64,000 nt of DNA, from positions 372,001 through 436,000 of the forward strand of contig NZ_CP087131.1 of NCBI RefSeq assembly GCF_020911865.1. Reading direction: 5' to 3'. Shown in pieces: positions 45,134 through 53,786 of the stretch (within the stretch, counting starts at the first letter, position 1; every line of letters starts with the position of its first letter). The notes below the pieces were generated by a model. That model did no database searches. It saw only the letters and a program-made list of their open reading frames with translations, and was not told the origin of the DNA. The stretch is from Chryseobacterium sp. C-71. Lineage in GTDB: Bacteria; Bacteroidota; Bacteroidia; Flavobacteriales; Weeksellaceae. The position numbers and the translations under genes are program-made.

Positions 45134-46012
45134 ATGAAAAAATTAATCATAGCAAGTTTATTTCTTGTAGGTTTAACAACCATCAACGCTCAAAAATCAA
45201 TTCCATTATACAAAGGAAAAGCGCCGGGAACAGAAAACTGGACGCAGAAAGAAGCGCAGCAATTTAATGAATTGTTCAAAACCGAAGTGGTTTTTAATGT
45301 TGCGCAACCTTCAATGTTATTATTCGAAGCCGATAAGGCGAAAGCCAACGGAACAGTTATCGTTGTCGCTCCGGGTGGTGGTTTTCAAAGTTTATCTATC
45401 AACAGAGAAGGAATTGATGTTGCCAAAAAACTAGCAGAAAACGGAATCACGGCAATCGTTTTAAAATACCGATTATTGGAAACAAAATCCAACGACCCTG
45501 CAAAAGAAATGATGGAAGGCATCAAAGACCGAAAAGCATTTGACGCAAAAACAGCTCCAATCAAAGTAATGGCTGGTGACGACATCAAAACGGCCATTTC
45601 CTACATCAGAACCCACGCAAAAGAACTGAATATCAATCCTGAAAAATTGGGTGTTATCGGTTTTTCAGCGGGTGCAAGTGTGATTTTGGAAAGCGTTCTT
45701 CACAGCAAAGATGCTTCAACGTTACCCAACTTCGCAGCTTCCATTTACGGCGGACCAAGTCAGGAGATTTTAGATACACAGATTCCTTCAACACCTTTAC
45801 CATTGTTCATTTGTGCTGCAAGTGATGATCAATTAAAACTGGCTCCAAAATCAGTTTTATTATACAGCAAATGGCTTGAAGCAGGACAGCCAACCGAACT
45901 TCACATCTACGAAAAAGGTGGTCACGGTTTCGGAATGGGGAAACAGAATCTTCCTGTTGATAAATGGTCGGATGTGTATTTGGATTGGCTGAAATTCCAC
46001 AAATTTTTATAG
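45134..46012 (+). CDS. Secreted alpha/beta-hydrolase (acetyl-xylan/feruloyl esterase type)
   Basis: A 292-residue BD-FAE-like esterase with a signal peptide (1-20, cut INA-Q). The oxyanion-hole region is PGGGF (80-84). Nucleophile Ser178 lies in GFSAG, with a later CAASDDQ (Asp) and GGHGFG (His) completing the triad. In polysaccharide loci such enzymes remove acetyl or ferulate decorations. It stands between two GH3 genes and probably deacylates the same glycan. Confidence 0.85.
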   Translation: MKKLIIASLFLVGLTTINAQKSIPLYKGKAPGTENWTQKEAQQFNELFKTEVVFNVAQPSMLLFEADKAKANGTVIVVAPGGGFQSLSINREGIDVAKKLAENGITAIVLKYRLLETKSNDPAKEMMEGIKDRKAFDAKTAPIKVMAGDDIKTAISYIRTHAKELNINPEKLGVIGFSAGASVILESVLHSKDASTLPNFAASIYGGPSQEILDTQIPSTPLPLFICAASDDQLKLAPKSVLLYSKWLEAGQPTELHIYEKGGHGFGMGKQNLPVDKWSDVYLDWLKFHKFL

Positions 46013-46130
46013 CATTTGATTAAATCATAAAGATTGTACTGACTTTAGTCTCACGTAGGTTGAGCAAATTTTGCAGATAATAAATTAAGAAATCTACTTT
46101 ATCTGAATAATCTGCGAGAGATTCTATAGA

Positions 46131-46174
46131 GTCCCAAAGGGACGATTTACTAAAGGATAGGATAAAATCCTATC
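46131..46174. repeat. Two adjacent small palindromes (GTCCC-GGGAC and GATAGGAT-ATCCTATC)
   Basis: GTCCCAAAGGGAC at 46131-46143 and GATAGGAT/ATCCTATC around AAA at 46156-46174 lie 12 bases apart, in the 202-base gap before the next gene. Such pairs look like intergenic repeats rather than operators. Confidence 0.5.
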
Positions 46175-46214
46175 AGAAAATAATCAATAACTCTTTTGTG
46201 GTTAACCTACAACA

Positions 46215-47243
46215 ATGAAATCAATTTTTAATATAGTTTCTTTTTTTGCGGCAATGGCTGTCTCCGCACAGTCTACTGCCGTGATTTCAGAAATTGATAA
46301 ATACGTGAAACCCCGTTATCGCATCATCGTCGACAATGATTTCGGTGGCGACCCCGACGGACTTTTTCAGCTCGTTCATCAGATTCTTTCGCCTTCTGCG
46401 GAAATCAAGGGAATTATTGGTTCTCATTTAAAACCGAATGACCCTTTTGATAAGTCGAATATCACTGCAGAAAATGCGGTAAAAAGAGTCAACGAAACTT
46501 TGGAAGTGATGAATTTGAAAAACAAATTTTCAGTTTTCCAGGGTTCAAATGACCAATTGAAAGATTTGAAAACTCCTAATGTTTCCGAAGGTGCGAAAGC
46601 CATTGTTGCAGAAGCAATGAAAGCGGATGAAAAAAATCCTTTGTTCGTGGTTTGTGGCGCAGGTTTAACGGAAGTTGCAAGTGCCTATTTAATGGAACCA
46701 AAAATCGCAGACAAAATTATCGTCGTTTGGATTGGCGGTCCGGAATATCTCGATTTGGCAACGCCACCTCCGGGTTACACGCCTTTAGATTACAATCTCG
46801 GAATCGACATCAAAGCAGCACAGGTTGTTTTCAATGAATCCAACTTAAATATCTGGCAAATTCCGAGAAACGCTTACCGACAGACTTTGATGTCTTATGC
46901 AGAACTCGTAACCAAAGTAAAACCTGAAGGAAAAACCGGAGCTTATTTAACCAAAAAGATTGAAGACCTGATGGAAATGGTTCAGAAATTCAATCTGAAA
47001 ATCGGGGAGACTTACATTATGGGAGATTCGCCTTTGGTTTTGCTGACAGCTTTACAGTCTTCATTTGAAGCCGACCCGTCATCGAGTTCTTACGTCATCA
47101 AAAATGCGCCGAAAATCAATGATAGTGGACTGTACGAATACAATTCAAAAGAAAGGAACATCAGAGTTTACACACAATTGGACACTCGACTGATGTTCGA
47201 AGATTTCTATTCAAAATTAAAATTATTCAATAACAAAAAGTAA
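46215..47243 (+). CDS. Secreted nucleoside-hydrolase-like protein
   Basis: A 342-residue protein with a signal peptide (1-19, cut VSA-Q). Its opening IIVDNDFGGDPDGLFQL is a variant of the nucleoside-hydrolase calcium motif (D-x-D-x-x-x-D-D). VVCGAGLTEVASAYL and WIGGPEYLD also match that fold. Exported members occur in glycan loci and may act on N-ribosides or other glycosides; the substrate is unknown. It is 14 bases upstream of a GH3 gene and likely co-transcribed with it. Confidence 0.78.
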   Translation: MKSIFNIVSFFAAMAVSAQSTAVISEIDKYVKPRYRIIVDNDFGGDPDGLFQLVHQILSPSAEIKGIIGSHLKPNDPFDKSNITAENAVKRVNETLEVMNLKNKFSVFQGSNDQLKDLKTPNVSEGAKAIVAEAMKADEKNPLFVVCGAGLTEVASAYLMEPKIADKIIVVWIGGPEYLDLATPPPGYTPLDYNLGIDIKAAQVVFNESNLNIWQIPRNAYRQTLMSYAELVTKVKPEGKTGAYLTKKIEDLMEMVQKFNLKIGETYIMGDSPLVLLTALQSSFEADPSSSSYVIKNAPKINDSGLYEYNSKERNIRVYTQLDTRLMFEDFYSKLKLFNNKK

Positions 47244-47256
47244 AAAATATAGAATT

Positions 47257-49716
47257 ATGCAGAAGAATATATCAACGCTGATAGGACTTTCTCAGAAAGC
47301 AAAATATTCAGGATTATTTCTGGCTTTATTGGCTGCATCACCATTTGCGAATGCTCAGACTAAAAATGCAACGGTAACGGTTGATGGAAAAACATTTAAA
47401 GATTCCAATAAAAACGGAAAATTAGATGTTTGGGAAGACACAAGACTTTCTGTTGACAAAAGAATCGACGCCATCATTAAGCAAATGACCAACGAAGAAA
47501 AAGTAAACCTTCTCATCGGAACCGGAATGCCCGGAATTGAGGTTCTGACAGGTCCTGTGGGAGATTCAAAACAAGGTTTGGTTCCCGGAGCAGCTGGTGG
47601 AACGGATTCTTTTGACAGATTCGGAATTCCTGCAACGATTGCTGCTGATGGACCTGCAGGTTTGAGAATTCAGCCGACAAGAGATAATGATTCAAAAACA
47701 TATTATGCAACGGCTTTTCCTGTTGGGACAGCTTTGGCTTCAACTTGGAATAAACCATTGTTGGAGGAGGTTGGAAAAGCAATGGGAAATGAAGTGAAAG
47801 AATACGGTGTTGACGTACTTTTAGCGCCGGCTCTGAACATCCAGAGAAATCCATTGAACGGAAGAAACTTCGAATATTATTCGGAAGACCCATTAATTTC
47901 AGGGAAAACTGCGGCAGCCATCGTTAATGGAATCCAGTCTCAAGGTGTAGGAACTTCTATCAAACATTTCGCTGCGAATAACGAAGAAACCAATCGTTTA
48001 ACCATCAACGCTCACGTTTCTGAAAGAGCAATGAGAGAATTGTATTTGAGGAATTTCGAAATTACTGTTAAAGAATCTCAGCCTTGGACGGTAATGTCTT
48101 CTTATAATAAAGTGAATGGCGTTTATACATCAGATTCAAAAGATTTACTGACTCAGGTTTTGAGAAACGAATGGGGTTTCAAAGGTATCGTAATGACCGA
48201 TTGGTTTGGAGGTTTTCCAGGATTTGAATCGATTAGAAGCGGAGGAATTTCTGACGTTGTAAAACAGATGAATGCAGGAAACGACTTGTTGATGCCCGGA
48301 ATTCCTGCACAGAAAAAAGTCTTGCTGGAAGCTTTAAACTCGGGGAAATTATCTCCGGAAGTTGCGAATCTGAATGTAAAAAGAATCTTGGAATATGTTT
48401 TCAAAACACCGACTTTCGCACAGTACAAATACAGTGACAAGCCGAATCTAGCTGAACACGCAGAAGTGACGAGAAACGCTGCAGCAGAGGGAATGGTTTT
48501 GCTTAAAAATGAACAAAACGCTTTGCCTTTTGCTAACAAACAGAAAGAAGTTTCGTTATTCGGAGTGACTTCTTACGCTTGGATTACCGGCGGAACGGGA
48601 AGCGGAAGTGTGAACAACAAACATACGGTTTCTTTATTGGAAGGTTTAAATGCAGCTGGTTACAAATTAGACAAAGAGCTGGTTGATTTATATAAACCTC
48701 ACGCTGAAAAAGAAGTCGCAGCCGAAAAAGAAAGAAGAAAAGAAAGAGGAATTTTAGCATTGCCAGAAAGACTTCCTGAAATGAAAATGGATGATATATT
48801 TATCGCTAAAAAAGCAGAAACTTCTGAAATAGCTTTCGTGACTTTGGGAAGAAACTCAGGAGAAAGTGGTGATAGAGTAGTGAATGAAGATTTCAACTTA
48901 GCAACGGAAGAAATCGAAATGCTGGATAAAATCTCAAAAGCGTTCCACGCAAAAGGAAAGAAGGTGGTTGTGATTTTAAACATCGGTGGCGTCATCGAAA
49001 CGGCTTCTTGGAAAGATAAAGTGGATGGAATTCTTTTAGCTTGGCAATCAGGTCAGGAGGGTGGACATTCTGTTGCAGATGTAATTTCTGGAAAAGTAAA
49101 TCCTTCAGGAAAACTGACGATGACTTTCCCTGTGAATTACGCAGACCACGCTTCGGCTAAGAATTTCCCGGGAATTCCTGCCGACAATCCGAAAGATGTG
49201 ACGTATCAGGAGGGTGTTTATGTTGGATACCGTTATTTCAATACGTTTGGGGTGAAACCTTCTTATGAATTCGGTTATGGAAAGTCTTATACGGATTTTG
49301 CTTATTCAAATATTAAAACTAATTCAACAACTTTCAACAACAAATTAGAAGTTACAGTTGATGTAAAAAATACAGGAAAGGTTGCAGGAAAAGAAGTGGT
49401 GGAATTATACGTTTCAGCTCCTGGAAAAACGATTGACAAACCAAAATCTGAATTGAAAGCGTATGCTAAAACCAAAGATTTGAAACCGGGAGAATCTCAA
49501 ACGATTACTTTGACTCTTAATCCGAAAGATTTGGCTTCATTTGAAACTGCAAAATCAGCTTGGATTGCTGAAGCGGGAAATTATAAAGTGTCTGTCGGAA
49601 CTTCTTCTTTAGACCTTAAACAAACGGCAGAGTTCTCTGTTCCTAAAGAATTGGTGGTTGAAAAAGTTCAGCATATTTTGCCTGCGGATGAGAAGTTTGA
49701 GGATTTGAAGCCATAA
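47257..49716 (+). CDS. Secreted GH3 beta-glucosidase with EF-hand-like loop
   Basis: An 819-residue GH3 enzyme. Residues 1-34 form a long signal peptide ending ANA-Q. At 49-61 it has the loop DSNKNGKLDVWED, matching the one in the GH3 at 42433. The barrel carries NPLNGRNFEYYSEDP (about 198-212), KHFAANNEE and nucleophile Asp315 in IVMTDW. A sandwich domain and a C-terminal fibronectin-III-like domain (about 690-800) follow. The architecture is of beta-glucosidase/xylosidase type. A hairpin with T-run (49922-49947) lies between it and the transporter gene. Confidence 0.9.
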   Translation: MQKNISTLIGLSQKAKYSGLFLALLAASPFANAQTKNATVTVDGKTFKDSNKNGKLDVWEDTRLSVDKRIDAIIKQMTNEEKVNLLIGTGMPGIEVLTGPVGDSKQGLVPGAAGGTDSFDRFGIPATIAADGPAGLRIQPTRDNDSKTYYATAFPVGTALASTWNKPLLEEVGKAMGNEVKEYGVDVLLAPALNIQRNPLNGRNFEYYSEDPLISGKTAAAIVNGIQSQGVGTSIKHFAANNEETNRLTINAHVSERAMRELYLRNFEITVKESQPWTVMSSYNKVNGVYTSDSKDLLTQVLRNEWGFKGIVMTDWFGGFPGFESIRSGGISDVVKQMNAGNDLLMPGIPAQKKVLLEALNSGKLSPEVANLNVKRILEYVFKTPTFAQYKYSDKPNLAEHAEVTRNAAAEGMVLLKNEQNALPFANKQKEVSLFGVTSYAWITGGTGSGSVNNKHTVSLLEGLNAAGYKLDKELVDLYKPHAEKEVAAEKERRKERGILALPERLPEMKMDDIFIAKKAETSEIAFVTLGRNSGESGDRVVNEDFNLATEEIEMLDKISKAFHAKGKKVVVILNIGGVIETASWKDKVDGILLAWQSGQEGGHSVADVISGKVNPSGKLTMTFPVNYADHASAKNFPGIPADNPKDVTYQEGVYVGYRYFNTFGVKPSYEFGYGKSYTDFAYSNIKTNSTTFNNKLEVTVDVKNTGKVAGKEVVELYVSAPGKTIDKPKSELKAYAKTKDLKPGESQTITLTLNPKDLASFETAKSAWIAEAGNYKVSVGTSSLDLKQTAEFSVPKELVVEKVQHILPADEKFEDLKP

Positions 49717-49748
49717 TTCAAAAAATGTAAATAAGTATTCTAACACTG

Positions 49749-49858
49749 CGTCAATCCGAGTGATTTTTGAAATGAAGTGGAAAAAATTGTATCGAGAATG
49801 GGTCACGAAACAAAAAATTCTCGATACAAATTCTTTCAGAATTTTACTCGAATTGACG
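49749..49858. repeat. Nested inverted-repeat intergenic element
   Basis: The outer arms are CGTCAATCCGAGT (49749-49761) and ACTCGAATTGACG (49846-49858), with one mismatch. The inner arms TTGTATCGAGAAT (49787-49799) and ATTCTCGATACAA (49817-49829) are perfect. It lies between the GH3 and transporter genes. The small frame across it is not accepted as a gene. Confidence 0.65.
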
Positions 49859-49921
49859 ATTTACAATAAAGTAACAATTTCAACCATAAATTTATTGTCT
49901 CAAAATAAGATTATATCAACT

Positions 49922-49947
49922 AAAGAGGTTATCTTTAACCTCTTTTT
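49922..49947 (+). terminator. Terminator/attenuator just upstream of the sugar transporter start
   Basis: Perfect 10-base arms AAAGAGGTTA (49922-49931) and TAACCTCTTT (49936-49945) around TCTT run into T residues, ending eight bases before the ATG at 49955. It either ends the GH3 transcript or acts as an attenuator for the transporter. Confidence 0.7.
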
Positions 49948-49954
49948 AACTTAA

Positions 49955-51385
49955 ATGAATGTTATGATTAATGATGTAAAGACAAATAGCAGGAATTATA
50001 CAGTTCCTCTAATTACCATTACGCTTTTATTTTTTATGTGGGGATTCATCACCTGTATGAATGACATCCTTATTCCTTATCTGAAACAGCTTTTCAACCT
50101 TACCTTTTTCGAATCGATGTTGGTGCAGTTTTGTTTCTTTGGAGCTTATTTTATCGGATCTCTGATTTACTTTTTAATCTCCATGATTAGTGAAGACCCG
50201 ATTAACAAAGTAGGGTATAAGAAAGGAATTCTTTTCGGGATTTTCCTTGCAGCTTTCGGATGTATTCTGTTTTATCCGGCGGCAACTTTTTCTTCTTACG
50301 GATTGTTCCTTGGAGCATTATTCGTTCTCGGATTAGGATTTACCGTTCTTCAAATCACTGCAAACGCTTACGTTTCACTGTTAGGTTCAGAAGATTCTGC
50401 ATCAAGCCGACTGAATATGACTCAGGCTTTCAATGCATTCGGGACAACGATTGCTCCGGTATTGGGCGGACATTTAATCTTTGAATTTTTCTCCGCTGAT
50501 GACGGTTCGTTCTCTGCCGTGGCAACAAGAATTCCGTACCTCATCTTTGCAGGAATTTTATTATTGGTTGCTTTATTAATTTCTCAGGTAAAACTTCCGT
50601 CTTTCCAGAGTGAGGAAGAGGAAGCCGTAAAAGGTTTGGGAGCACTTCAGTATCCGCATCTTTTATTCGGAGTTTTTGCTATGTTTTGTTATGTAGGTGG
50701 GGAAGTAGCGGTAGGAAGTTTTATCATCAGTTTCCTTGAGCAGCCACAGGTTATGAACCTTAATGAAGTGGTCAGTAAAAACTATCTTTCTCTGTATTGG
50801 GGCGGTGCGATGATCGGAAGATTTTTGGGAGCAATATCTTTGAATCAGGCAATCAGTCAGCAGAAAAAAGCTTTATACATGATAGGTGCTGCAGCTGCGG
50901 TTTTCTTGGTTATTTTCAGCATTGTTGATTTGACATTCTCACAGATTAGCTTTTTCCTTGTATTTATTGTATTAAACTTTATCGCTTTCTTTATCGGAAA
51001 ATCTGCTCCGGCAAGAACGTTATCAATCTTTGCCTCGATCAACGTTTTGTTATTGATTTCAGCAATGGTAAATCATGGCGAACTGGCAATGTACAGCATT
51101 TTAGGAATCGGAATTTTCAACTCAATTATGTTCTCTAATATTTATACGCTTGCCATTTCAGGATTAGGAAAATACACAAGTCAGGGTTCGTCATTGGTAG
51201 TAATGGCAATTTTGGGTGGTGCAATTGTTCCTATTTTCCAGGGATATTTGGCTGATATTTTTGGAGTACAGAAATCATTTATCATTCCTGTATTCTGTTA
51301 TGTAGCCATCTTGATTTTTGGTGCATACTGTACTAAATATTTAGGGCATGTGAAACAGGATGCTGATGCGAAATCTGGGCATTAG
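49955..51385 (+). CDS. Sugar MFS transporter (FucP/GluP type)
   Basis: A 476-residue inner-membrane symporter with 12 hydrophobic segments. FFMWGFITCMNDILIPYLK in the first helix (residues 22-40) is the signature of FucP/GluP glucose-galactose/fucose:proton symporters. It presumably takes up the monosaccharides released by the locus. Starts at 49955 or the fourth codon (49964) are both possible. The T-run hairpin just before the start suggests regulated read-through. Confidence 0.9.
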   Translation: MNVMINDVKTNSRNYTVPLITITLLFFMWGFITCMNDILIPYLKQLFNLTFFESMLVQFCFFGAYFIGSLIYFLISMISEDPINKVGYKKGILFGIFLAAFGCILFYPAATFSSYGLFLGALFVLGLGFTVLQITANAYVSLLGSEDSASSRLNMTQAFNAFGTTIAPVLGGHLIFEFFSADDGSFSAVATRIPYLIFAGILLLVALLISQVKLPSFQSEEEEAVKGLGALQYPHLLFGVFAMFCYVGGEVAVGSFIISFLEQPQVMNLNEVVSKNYLSLYWGGAMIGRFLGAISLNQAISQQKKALYMIGAAAAVFLVIFSIVDLTFSQISFFLVFIVLNFIAFFIGKSAPARTLSIFASINVLLLISAMVNHGELAMYSILGIGIFNSIMFSNIYTLAISGLGKYTSQGSSLVVMAILGGAIVPIFQGYLADIFGVQKSFIIPVFCYVAILIFGAYCTKYLGHVKQDADAKSGH

Positions 51386-51393
51386 TTAAAAAC

Positions 51394-51428
51394 TAACCAT
51401 GTCAAGGTTTAAAACCTTGACATGGTTA
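51394..51428. repeat. 17-base perfect palindrome (CCATGTCAAGG family)
   Basis: Arms of 17 bases at 51394-51410 and 51412-51428, with a single-base centre, contain AACCATGTCAAGGTTT. It lies immediately after the transporter stop. The near-absence of a loop and a T-run argues against a terminator; it looks like an intergenic repeat unit. Confidence 0.7.
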
Positions 51429-51451
51429 TCATGTTTGAATCTTAAAATATA

Positions 51452-51477
51452 AAACTTGCTCAACAGCAAGTTTTTTT
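51452..51477 (+). terminator. Terminator of the sugar transporter gene
   Basis: Arms AAACTTGCT (51452-51460) and AGCAAGTTT (51465-51473) around CAAC, followed by T residues. Confidence 0.85.
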
Positions 51478-51532
51478 GTTGCATTTTTTCTTGTTTTATG
51501 GTTTTCCGTATTTTTCCCTTTTAGCCTTAGTT

Positions 51533-51540
51533 TACTTTTG
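51533..51540 (+). promoter_or_regulatory. -7 promoter element of the small lipoprotein gene
   Basis: TACTTTTG fits TAnnTTTG, 33 bases before the ATG at 51574. Confidence 0.45.
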
Positions 51541-51573
51541 TTACAGATTTAAACAACTATAAAACTTGACCTA

Positions 51574-51765
51574 ATGAAAAAATTATTATTAATGATTGTC
51601 TTAACAATTACGATTAACTCTTGTGACCGAAGCAGTAATAGTTCAGAATCTTGTAGTTATAATGGACATACCTTGTACACAGGTGAGAAAGGTGGATGTT
51701 ATTATTTATCGTCTGGAGGTAATAAAGAATACGTCGATAAAAGTTATTGCAATGGTTGTAACTAA
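51574..51765 (+). CDS. Small Cys-rich lipoprotein
   Basis: A 63-residue protein. Residues 1-16 are a hydrophobic lipoprotein signal ending ITINSC (lipidated Cys17). The mature part is a Ser/Asn spacer followed by a Cys-rich motif, TGEKGGCYYLSSGGNKEYVD, ending YCNGCN. The G-G-x-Y-Y-x(5)-G-x-K-x-Y-V-D pattern resembles the PBCV-specific basic adaptor repeat found in viral and bacterial small proteins; this match is by memory. It has its own promoter element and terminator. Function unknown. Confidence 0.7.
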   Translation: MKKLLLMIVLTITINSCDRSSNSSESCSYNGHTLYTGEKGGCYYLSSGGNKEYVDKSYCNGCN

Positions 51766-51786
51766 AATCTTATATCTTTAATTGAC

Positions 51787-51813
51787 AAAACCTGCTGTTG
51801 AGCAGGTTTTTTT
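51787..51813 (+). terminator. Terminator of the small lipoprotein gene
   Basis: Arms AAAACCTGCT and AGCAGGTTTT around GTTG, followed by T residues. Confidence 0.85.
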
Positions 51814-51874
51814 GGTTTAGTTTTATATATTTTTTAAGCATAAAAACTCTAAGTTGATAACAACTTATTAAGAA

Positions 51875-53536
51875 TTATACTTCTTCAATTATTTCATCAT
51901 ATGTCACAGGATCTGCAACTTCTTGAAAACGTTTCCACTCAGCTTCCATTGCTTTGTTTGTTTTCATTTCTTCTTCTAGTTTCAAAGTTTCACGATACTG
52001 CTTTGCTTCGGCAAGAAGTGTCCATTTACAATTAATGCCAATTCTTTCAATATGACTTTTCAAATCATTAAGTTCAAGTCTGAAGAATTCTTTTCGTGGA
52101 TTGATTTTGTTAAGCTGATTTTTGAGAAACTTCTTATGAAGTTGTCTTTCCAAAGCCGGTGCATCATCACAGTAGATCATCGCATGAACATCAAACTCAA
52201 ACGGAACACTCGCATCTCCTAATTCACGAACTCTGTCTAAAGGTTCCAAACGTCTAGTCATTCCAATCTTATAAACATCTTCACCAAACGAACCGACATT
52301 TGAAATAATATAAACATTACCTGTTTTAGTTTGTTGTGCCATTGAAATTGCTCGTTGATTTTTTTCTTCAGCTGCTATTAGTTTTCCTTGAAGTTCTTCC
52401 AATTTTTGCTGGAAAAGTGCTTTCTGTTCTTCATTTGCTCGTGAAACCTGAGTTTCGGCTTTTTCAATCAGTCTTTTTAAAGTTTGTTCTTCTTTTTCAG
52501 CGTCTTTCATCGCTTTTTCAAATTCTCTACGAGCCTTTTCTTCTTCACGAATCTGTTCCCGGATTTCTCTTTGCTCTTCAAGTTCCATTGCTCTTAATTC
52601 CTGTGCAACAACTGCCCATTTAAGTTCTTCCAATCTTGCCTGATGATAAATTTCAGATATTCTTGCATTTCTGAAAGCTTTTCCATTAAAGTTGACCAAT
52701 TGAAAAGCATCTTCAATTTTCTGTTTTAAAATTCCATAGTTATCTTTTCTTACTGTCGCCAGAATAGAATCAACTTTCCCGTTATAAGCATCAATTACAA
52801 AATCGACAGCCGTTAGTTGTCGCTCTCTATCCACATAATCACAGATTCCAGCCTGTCTGTTGACAATCATCATCTTATTATTCTGACGAAGTTTTTTGAG
52901 ATTTTCTCCCGCCTCTTTATGACTGAAATCTTCTGCAAGCTGATCTAAAAGTGTGTAATTGGGAACTAGGTATTCATTTCCATATCCTTTGATTACATTT
53001 TTCATTGCCTGAATTCTGTCTGCAATTTCGTTTGCTTCTCTTAGGCTTCGGTAGGCATCACCACCAATCGTTTCGGCTTTATTTTCCGCGTTATCAATAA
53101 TTCTTTTCGATTCTCTTACAGCATTTTCATATAATAATTCGATTTCTCGTTGTTTCTTTTCTGTAAGCTCTTTAATATTTCTTCTCGATTCTTTTGCGTT
53201 TTCCTGAGCTTCAAATAATTCTTTACTTCCTTGTTCTCTCAGTTTTTCATAATCTTTTTGAGCTTTCTTCAGAAGATATTCGCATTCAATTTTTACATCG
53301 ATGATGCTTTGATATTTACTTAATTCTGCAATTTTATCTTTCATCTCACGATTGGTATTCTGAAGATTTAAATTTTCTCTGTTAGCAGATTGAATTTTAG
53401 TTTCAAGAAGATTGTTTTGTACTACTAATTCATTGAATTTTATATCTTTTGTTTTAATTTCATTTTTAAGTTTTTTAAACTTAGTATAAAAGTAGATTGC
53501 AAGAAAAGATAAAATTAAAATTAAAATAATTTCCAT
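51875..53536 (-). CDS. DUF4041 coiled-coil protein with C-terminal GIY-YIG (T5orf172) nuclease domain
   Basis: A 553-residue protein. The N-terminus (3-18) is a single membrane helix. Residues about 25-160 form a coiled coil, DUF4041 lies at about 165-320, and a second charged coiled coil covers about 315-400. At 406-500 is a GIY-YIG-like T5orf172 domain: GNVYIISN, then YKIGMTRRLEPLDRVREL and a conserved ALERQLHKKF (Glu463). The fusion is seen in prophage and accessory regions, with an unproven role. It is a single gene between a small lipoprotein and a nucleoside phosphorylase. Nuclease activity is inferred. Confidence 0.85.
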   Translation of the reverse strand: MEIILILILSFLAIYFYTKFKKLKNEIKTKDIKFNELVVQNNLLETKIQSANRENLNLQNTNREMKDKIAELSKYQSIIDVKIECEYLLKKAQKDYEKLREQGSKELFEAQENAKESRRNIKELTEKKQREIELLYENAVRESKRIIDNAENKAETIGGDAYRSLREANEIADRIQAMKNVIKGYGNEYLVPNYTLLDQLAEDFSHKEAGENLKKLRQNNKMMIVNRQAGICDYVDRERQLTAVDFVIDAYNGKVDSILATVRKDNYGILKQKIEDAFQLVNFNGKAFRNARISEIYHQARLEELKWAVVAQELRAMELEEQREIREQIREEEKARREFEKAMKDAEKEEQTLKRLIEKAETQVSRANEEQKALFQQKLEELQGKLIAAEEKNQRAISMAQQTKTGNVYIISNVGSFGEDVYKIGMTRRLEPLDRVRELGDASVPFEFDVHAMIYCDDAPALERQLHKKFLKNQLNKINPRKEFFRLELNDLKSHIERIGINCKWTLLAEAKQYRETLKLEEEMKTNKAMEAEWKRFQEVADPVTYDEIIEEV

Positions 53537-53730
53537 GGTGACTTGTTTGTTTTATTGATGATAAAAATACTTATAAATTTTAAAAAGCATTTATGGAAAA
53601 CCGTAATTCAAATTTTAAATTTATTTGTTAATATTATTCATATTTCTAATGAAAATCAAATCTCTAAAATACCCGTTTTCCAAACTTACAACTTCGGCGG
53701 AAAAGTCATCAATGATAAAGATTCTTCATC

Positions 53731-53758
53731 AAAAAAGCCGGACTGATAAATCCTGCTT
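53731..53758 (-). terminator. Probable terminator of the nucleoside phosphorylase gene
   Basis: On the minus strand AAGC-GGA and TCC-GCTT arms with one internal mismatch are followed by six T residues. Confidence 0.5.
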
Positions 53759-53786
53759 TTGTATTTTTCTTTTAAGACAATTAAAT

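Noticed and set aside
49760..49954. Small 64-residue frame between GH3 and permease
   Set aside because: It coincides with the nested inverted repeat element and the hairpin; its protein is low in complexity and unlike any family.
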